Of a stretch of DNA of 64,000 nt, positions 58,535 through 64,000 are shown piece by piece. Made by a program: the position numbers and the translations under genes. The notes below the pieces were generated by a model. That model was not told where the DNA came from. It ran no database searches and saw only the letters and a program-made list of their open reading frames with translations. The stretch covers positions 12,966,313-13,030,312 of the forward strand of contig OZ024783.1 of the NCBI GenBank assembly GCA_964017065.1, given 5' to 3'. Source of the DNA: Haliclona indistincta (Eukaryota > Porifera > Demospongiae > Haplosclerida > Chalinidae). Each line of letters begins with the position of its first letter. Within the stretch, counting starts at the first letter, position 1.

Positions 58535-61500
58535 GCTGTTGAGCTACCGGAGTCTTGTAATGATAATGAATTGTTGTACTACTCAGAGAATTAAAAAATA
58601 TTTTAACTTGGGATAATTATTATAGAGAATATACCTGCAGTGACGCAGGTGCGCAGGCATGTGTCGACTTGCTTTGCATTGTGCAAGTCTCAGAAAGAGA
58701 TGGAAGTGGTTTCTATAGTCATTCACAAGCCAACTTCGTTTAAGTACGTCGAAGTACTAGTATTGTTGACACAATCTCATTATTTCAGATACTATCGCCT
58801 TCTAAAAGGACCATCATAATGCAGAATAATGATTCCTTTGTCTTCAGCCACTTCCTGTTCATTTTCCAGAAGGGCATATAGAATATTAATTTTATAATAA
58901 ATAGTGTTATGATAGTGGCTAGGGCATTAGTACTGTCAAGTAATCACAATTCTGTATAAGTTTTTGCAGCTATTATGTCTAAGTGCTTTGTCACTTGTGA
59001 CTGTTTAGTCTGAGTACGCATTAACTGCCAAATGGACCAGAGAGGACGATGCATGAACTGCATATTTTCTTTGTTCATATCAGCTAGTGCTGTTTCCTCT
59101 TCAGAATGCCTGTCATATCTCTGTGACATATCGTTTCCAGCCACAACAAGGGAAAATAATAAAGTAATCTGCTGTACATGGGAAGCCATAAAAGGTGCTG
59201 ACTGCATCATGTGTAGCAACCAGAGAACACTTCTTGAGTTGTGGTCAATATTATTCTTCACATCAACCATAAAGTTCTTACTGCTGCCCATGTTTTATCT
59301 CATCTAGAGCCAGTTGGTATGTATCCAATTGGGTCCTGAGTAGCTAATCGACTTCAGATATGCATGCATGCGTATTGAAGCATTGTACTGCATGCACTAT
59401 ACGCTGATACTACGCAGTTATTACAATAATGCTGCATGCCAATTGTGATTATAAAATTAATGAATGAATATAATAATGTATGCTGCTTGTTCATATTATT
59501 ATGCTTGTTCATATTATGGTAGTTTTAATTCTTATGTGCGATTGAAGGCATACAAGTATGTAGCTCGATCCATTCTTCATGCATGTCATGTTGAGTAGCA
59601 TCTATTGAATTGCAAGAAGTGTGTGCTATCAGAGAATGAAACAAAGGCCAGTAAAATATTAAGGTAATTGTATGGCTTCAGGAGGCCTAATTATAATAAA
59701 TTTATAAAGCTTAATATTAGTATAAAACAAACGCTGTACATGCACATGTGACTACAATTATGCATATACAAGCAACTATACTCACCAAAGTAAATATTTC
59801 AACAGCTATAAATTTACGTAGAGTGACACGTACAATGTCATGTATGATAGTAATCTGCACATTTGAATAAAAAATAATTATGCAGCATTGAATATTAAAA
59901 ACTATTATTTTACAAAAGGTGTATAGGGATGACACTTGCAAAAGTAAAGGAGCGAGACGTTTTTCAAGTAAAGTTGTATCCGGCTTGCAATATATGCGTG
60001 CATGCAAATTGCCTTTAAACATTGCATTGCTCATAAAAGTATACGTCATTAAGCTTAGAAAATCGCCAGAAATGTCAAAACCTGAATTGCTTTGCCATCT
60101 GGACTTGTGACATTGAGCAAATGATATTACCGACTTTTATTGAACTTCTTGCAAGCGCTTGGAGTCATTAGAAAAACTAGGATATTTTTAATCAATAAAA
60201 TTTTATACAGCGAAGATGGTTTGTTGCACTCATCTCTTGAATCATGATCATCCCTATACCTTGCAACTAATAAAAGTATTCTGGTGTGCACGGTAGCTCT
60301 ACTTAAGTCTGTGAAGTCAGGGTATGTAGTTACTAGTCAGACATAATGTATATTGAAATAGAGTTTATAGGTCAAAGATCCTGGGGTTGAAGCACACTTA
60401 GGCATTTATTGCACTAACATGGCCGTTATGTATGAACAATAAAGCACTCGGGATTGGGTCTCAAGGCAAATACAGCACTCCAACCGTATACTTAGTATAC
60501 CTACTAGAAATATTATACATGTAGTGGGTAAAAATTTAGCGTTTGCTATACATGTATAAACCCATGATATAACACATAGATTCATTGATCCAAAGCTGCA
60601 TATGCATGATCATGATGTACATCATGACCATGATTGAATCGCATGCAAACACCCTGCATGATATCTGCATGCCTGCATGATATAAATACACTAAGCATGT
60701 GTACCTTACTAGTATAGGTATATACACAGTCACATCCATCAATAAGTTTCAGCCCAGCTGCAAGTGGAGTAGAAAACAAAAACTGGATTAGCTCCAAAAC
60801 ATACATGTGTATACCGGTATAATTATCTGGTTTTCTTGGAAATTTGCGCAATTTGGAAACTTATGTATAAACTAGCTGCTACATTGTATGTAGACTGTGT
60901 ATAGCTAGAAATTACAGTGTATGGTTTTTGTACACTATCAGGAGTTCATTATCTAAGAGTATGCAACTGTCAATATGCCCGTTATAAAGCAGAGAACATT
61001 AGGGCTGCACAATGATATTCACCATAGTGTAATGATATTCACAACTGCAGTAATGATAATCATCGGTAAACTTGTGACGTAGAAAATGCCTGACGCTGTC
61101 CAACGGGGCACATTGATGGTTGCATACACTTAGGTAATGAACTCTTGACATTATGAAACGACTGCATGAACATCGATCAGTTTCTGCTGGAGCGGCATAA
61201 TTAATTTTACAACAGCTTGCAGAATATAAAAGTATATTGCTGTGTATTTATTATATTGATGATCCCTATTCTTCCACCGTAACGCTAGCCTTGCTAGCCA
61301 TTTGTCTCGCCGGATTCTGTGAGAAAGATACTCCTCGCTTTGCAACTCGGTGCGTGTCAGTTGTCAGGACTGGCATCCGGTACTGACTTTGTGATCAGCC
61401 CTTATTGTGATCACCATTTGTTTAGTAGATGCAAATGTGATCGCTGTTGGAATGACTACGTTCCTCCATTTCTAAATTGCCTACACAGTTTCGAAATAAA

Positions 61501-61980
61501 TTGGCAAACCAAATAGACCAGAACATAATGTCCCATGCACTCGAGATAATAGGCTCGACCGCCTGAGAGCATTGAGGATGCTATATCTATGATACTAGCT
61601 ATTTGCTGCTACAATGCTGCATGGCTGCCCACTTGCAATTCTTCGCTCTCTAAGGAGAAAGTTCAGATTACTCAAAGTGTCCAAGCTGGCTAACAAAGTA
61701 TACAACTACCAAGCATGACTGATTAAGATGCACAGATTACTGCAATATTGCAATCTCAACACTTGTCAGTTCATAAGAGGCTGTTTAATGAACCAGGACA
61801 TGTCAAGAATTGGGTTATTGGCCCGTATGATACTAGCTGATTTAACGCGCATGGCAAAAAGATGAATCGTACATATGCATAATAGCAACAAGATATAATA
61901 TTATTATGATAGCATTATACATGCACACAATGACCTTAAGTGCACTGGTACTGTTACATGAGATAGACATGCAAATATAC
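58535..61980. other. Spacer between copy D and NLR2, paralogous to 34287-37923
   Basis: Collinear with the B/NLR1 spacer, with small insertions and deletions. It has no confident gene. The minus-strand frame 58944-59291 (115 codons, MGSSKNFMVDVKNNIDHNSR start) is intact here but broken in the B spacer. The sponge repeat with AATAAAGCACTCGGGATTG is at 60434-60480. The hairpin seen at 36781 is reduced to its right arm (near 61078-61130). Confidence 0.6.
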
Positions 61981-64000
61981 TTACAATTCATTATCATCAT
62001 CTGCAGTTCTCATTGATGGTGGGAGTATAGTTGGCCGGTAACCTTGACAACGACACATGATATGCTCTTCAGTAGTACAATTATGATAATTAGAATAAGT
62101 GAGTCGACGCTCCTTGTGAGACCTTGTTGAGACTTTGCTGCTCCTGAAAAATCATATAACACACAGTGAACTATGCTGGTAAATAATGGCTATAGCTCAC
62201 CTGTTAGTAATTGCACTGCAATGAAGCCAGTAATGAGAGAATTTCTCTTCAAAGTCATTTTCATAATACTCAATTTTTACATTCCTGGATAGCAAGAGCC
62301 AAGCGCTACAATATTGGTTCAGCCACAGCTTCTCAACAACGCTGCCATTGACACCTTCCAGCAAAAGTTTAAACTGAGCTTCTGTTATAAGAAAATCACG
62401 CCTATATTGTGTGACACCTTCTTTGGTATTACTGACTCCTAGCTCTTTGATTGTTTTGTTATGCTTGAGACATTCAGTTATTGCCTCAAATAATAAAGTT
62501 TCAATGTAACGACAAATGAAGAGCAAATGTTGAATAGTGTTACTGTTCATTATTGCTTTGATCAGGTGGATATGATCAGGTGAAGGAAGTTCACAATTAT
62601 ACAGAGCCAATTTATTCAGTTTACAGTGTAGAGACTGCAAGGAATGAACAAATGAGCTGATAAACTCACTGCTTAGCTTGCATTGACTCAGCACGAGGCT
62701 CTGGAGACTGTTTCCTTGCGTTTCAATCAACTTGGGAATTAAGTAAGATAAAGGAAAAGATTTGCAATCTGGACTAAAAAGAACTAATGTTTCTAAACCC
62801 AAGCAAGAAGTTAAAATCCACTCAAGTAAGCCTTTCATTATTAATTGTTCCAATTCTTTTGTGCCACAAGAAATAACCAAATGTTTCAATACGATATTTT
62901 TGGCAGTCGTCGATTCTAACACAGCATTGGTCTCAGTGAGACAATCTTCAAGTGTAAGATTGCATAATCTGCAGTTTGGTGACTGAAGGTATTGGATGAG
63001 AGAGAGAGTGCTTAAGGTGCAATTCACAAGAGATAATTCCTGAAGATTTTCATGTATTGATTTGCTAAGAAAGCAGGAATCTTGAAATATGTATTTACAA
63101 ATCTTTAATGACTTCAAAACTGGACAATAATACGATAAAACCTCAGTGAGTGATTTGCCTTCTTCAGTGATCAAACTCAAATTTAGATCAGTCAAATTTG
63201 TGCATGGGTGAACTTTAGAAATCACCTTGTGAAATAATTCCCAGGAATTATCAACGTACAAATTCTCCAGTGTACTATTCTCTGATGAAAAACGCTGCAA
63301 TGGAGAGGCATTGGATATAGTACAATCTTTTAACGTAAGATTCTTAATTCTGCAACACGGAGATTGTAAAGATGTAATAAGCAAGTACACAGCATCGATG
63401 CTGAGCTCACGTTTAGAAAGTACTAAGGTAAGAAGATGATTTTTTCGTGAAAAGAAACGACAAATTGAGAGCGGAAGATATGTGAATTTTGAACTACAAA
63501 ATGGGCCAGTGTAAACACCTACCTCCATAGCTTCCAAATTTTGCATGAAATTTTCAACAATTCTTTCCTTTACATAATTACTAGACCATGATTCTGGCTT
63601 CAAGGAGTACATAAGATCATCTGACAAAGTCTCTTCAGAATATTCAAATTCCTTAAGATGCAAGGTTAATTCAGACAATTGAATGCAAAGAAGTCTTTTA
63701 AACTGGTTCAAATCACCGCAATTTCCTGCAATATAGCCATGGACTTTTCCATCTGGTAATAGTGTCAATTTAATCAATCTAGCTGACAGGCAAATTTTTT
63801 GAGGTGAATAAACATGGCAATCAGTTAATGTCAACTCACATAACTTGCAATTGGGAGACTGTAGAGAAGTGACAAGTGTGCTAGCGAGCTCATAACTGAG
63901 TTTATATTCTATTAGTGACAATGTTCTGAGATTGTTCTGGTCAGAGCAGATTAACTGAAGGTTTTCCAGTGTATTTGATTCTCTATCACTAATGCATAAA
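61981..64000 (-). CDS. NLR2: paralogue of NLR1, C-terminal part, cut by window end
   Basis: Last exon 62143-61981 and the 3' part of the large exon, 64000-62201, are collinear with NLR1 and in the same frame to the window edge. Only leucine-rich repeats are inside the window; NACHT and Death parts would lie beyond. Small in-frame differences from NLR1 occur: three codons lost near LEAMEVGVY, one in FFSRKNHL, and four in the region corresponding to SAWLCTDHLLSRN. The last exon again ends TTG-TAA-GT. The in-frame changes without stops suggest a functional gene, as far as can be seen. Confidence 0.9.

Noticed and set aside
58944..59291. 115-codon minus-strand frame with a basic N-terminus
   Set aside because: Its counterpart in the B spacer is broken by a 4-bp insertion and the copy A flank also differs, so coding is unlikely. 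It is mentioned under the spacer only.

Overview
The window is animal nuclear DNA, most likely from a demosponge close to Amphimedon. Genes have short GT-AG introns. Two ciliary genes are readable (PACRG and RSPH3). There are large receptor genes with Death, NACHT and ankyrin-Roc domains of the kind that are greatly expanded in sponges. Intergenic DNA is AT-rich and full of small foldback elements. The species call is inference from gene content; no sequence comparison was run.

Layout. 1-9 kb holds ordinary genes: PACRG (+), a hypothetical EF-hand-like gene (-), and a multi-exon homeodomain plus HMG-box gene (+) that shares a ~170 bp promoter with the hypothetical gene. 9-18.6 kb is repeat-rich: a 54-bp minisatellite, a long GT tract, a broken DDE_3 (IS630/mariner-type) transposase, a decayed KRBA2-like integrase on the minus strand, and a ~150 bp insertion with a hammerhead-like core.

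18.6-64 kb is a receptor cluster. Four copies (A-D) of an ankyrin-Roc-COR-like-Death gene lie on the plus strand. A is split by a 7.6 kb transposon insertion and has a second insertion in exon 2. B and D look intact (about 1002 and 1006 aa). C is a 5'-truncated copy preceded by a duplicated tail of another copy. Two NLR genes lie on the minus strand. NLR1 is complete: Death exon, 4.7 kb intron, then a NACHT and leucine-rich exon and a short last exon. NLR2 is cut by the window end. B/NLR1 and D/NLR2 are two copies of one tail-to-tail unit about 24 kb apart, with the ~3.5-3.6 kb spacer also duplicated. RSPH3 (-), a fossil Death-domain fragment, a hAT-type MITE and a frameshifted Cys-rich gene lie between the units.

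How they may work together. Both receptor families combine a P-loop NTPase switch, a repeat-type sensor region and a Death domain, so a paired or shared innate-immune signalling role is plausible. That is inference; the sequence shows only domain content, linkage and co-duplication.
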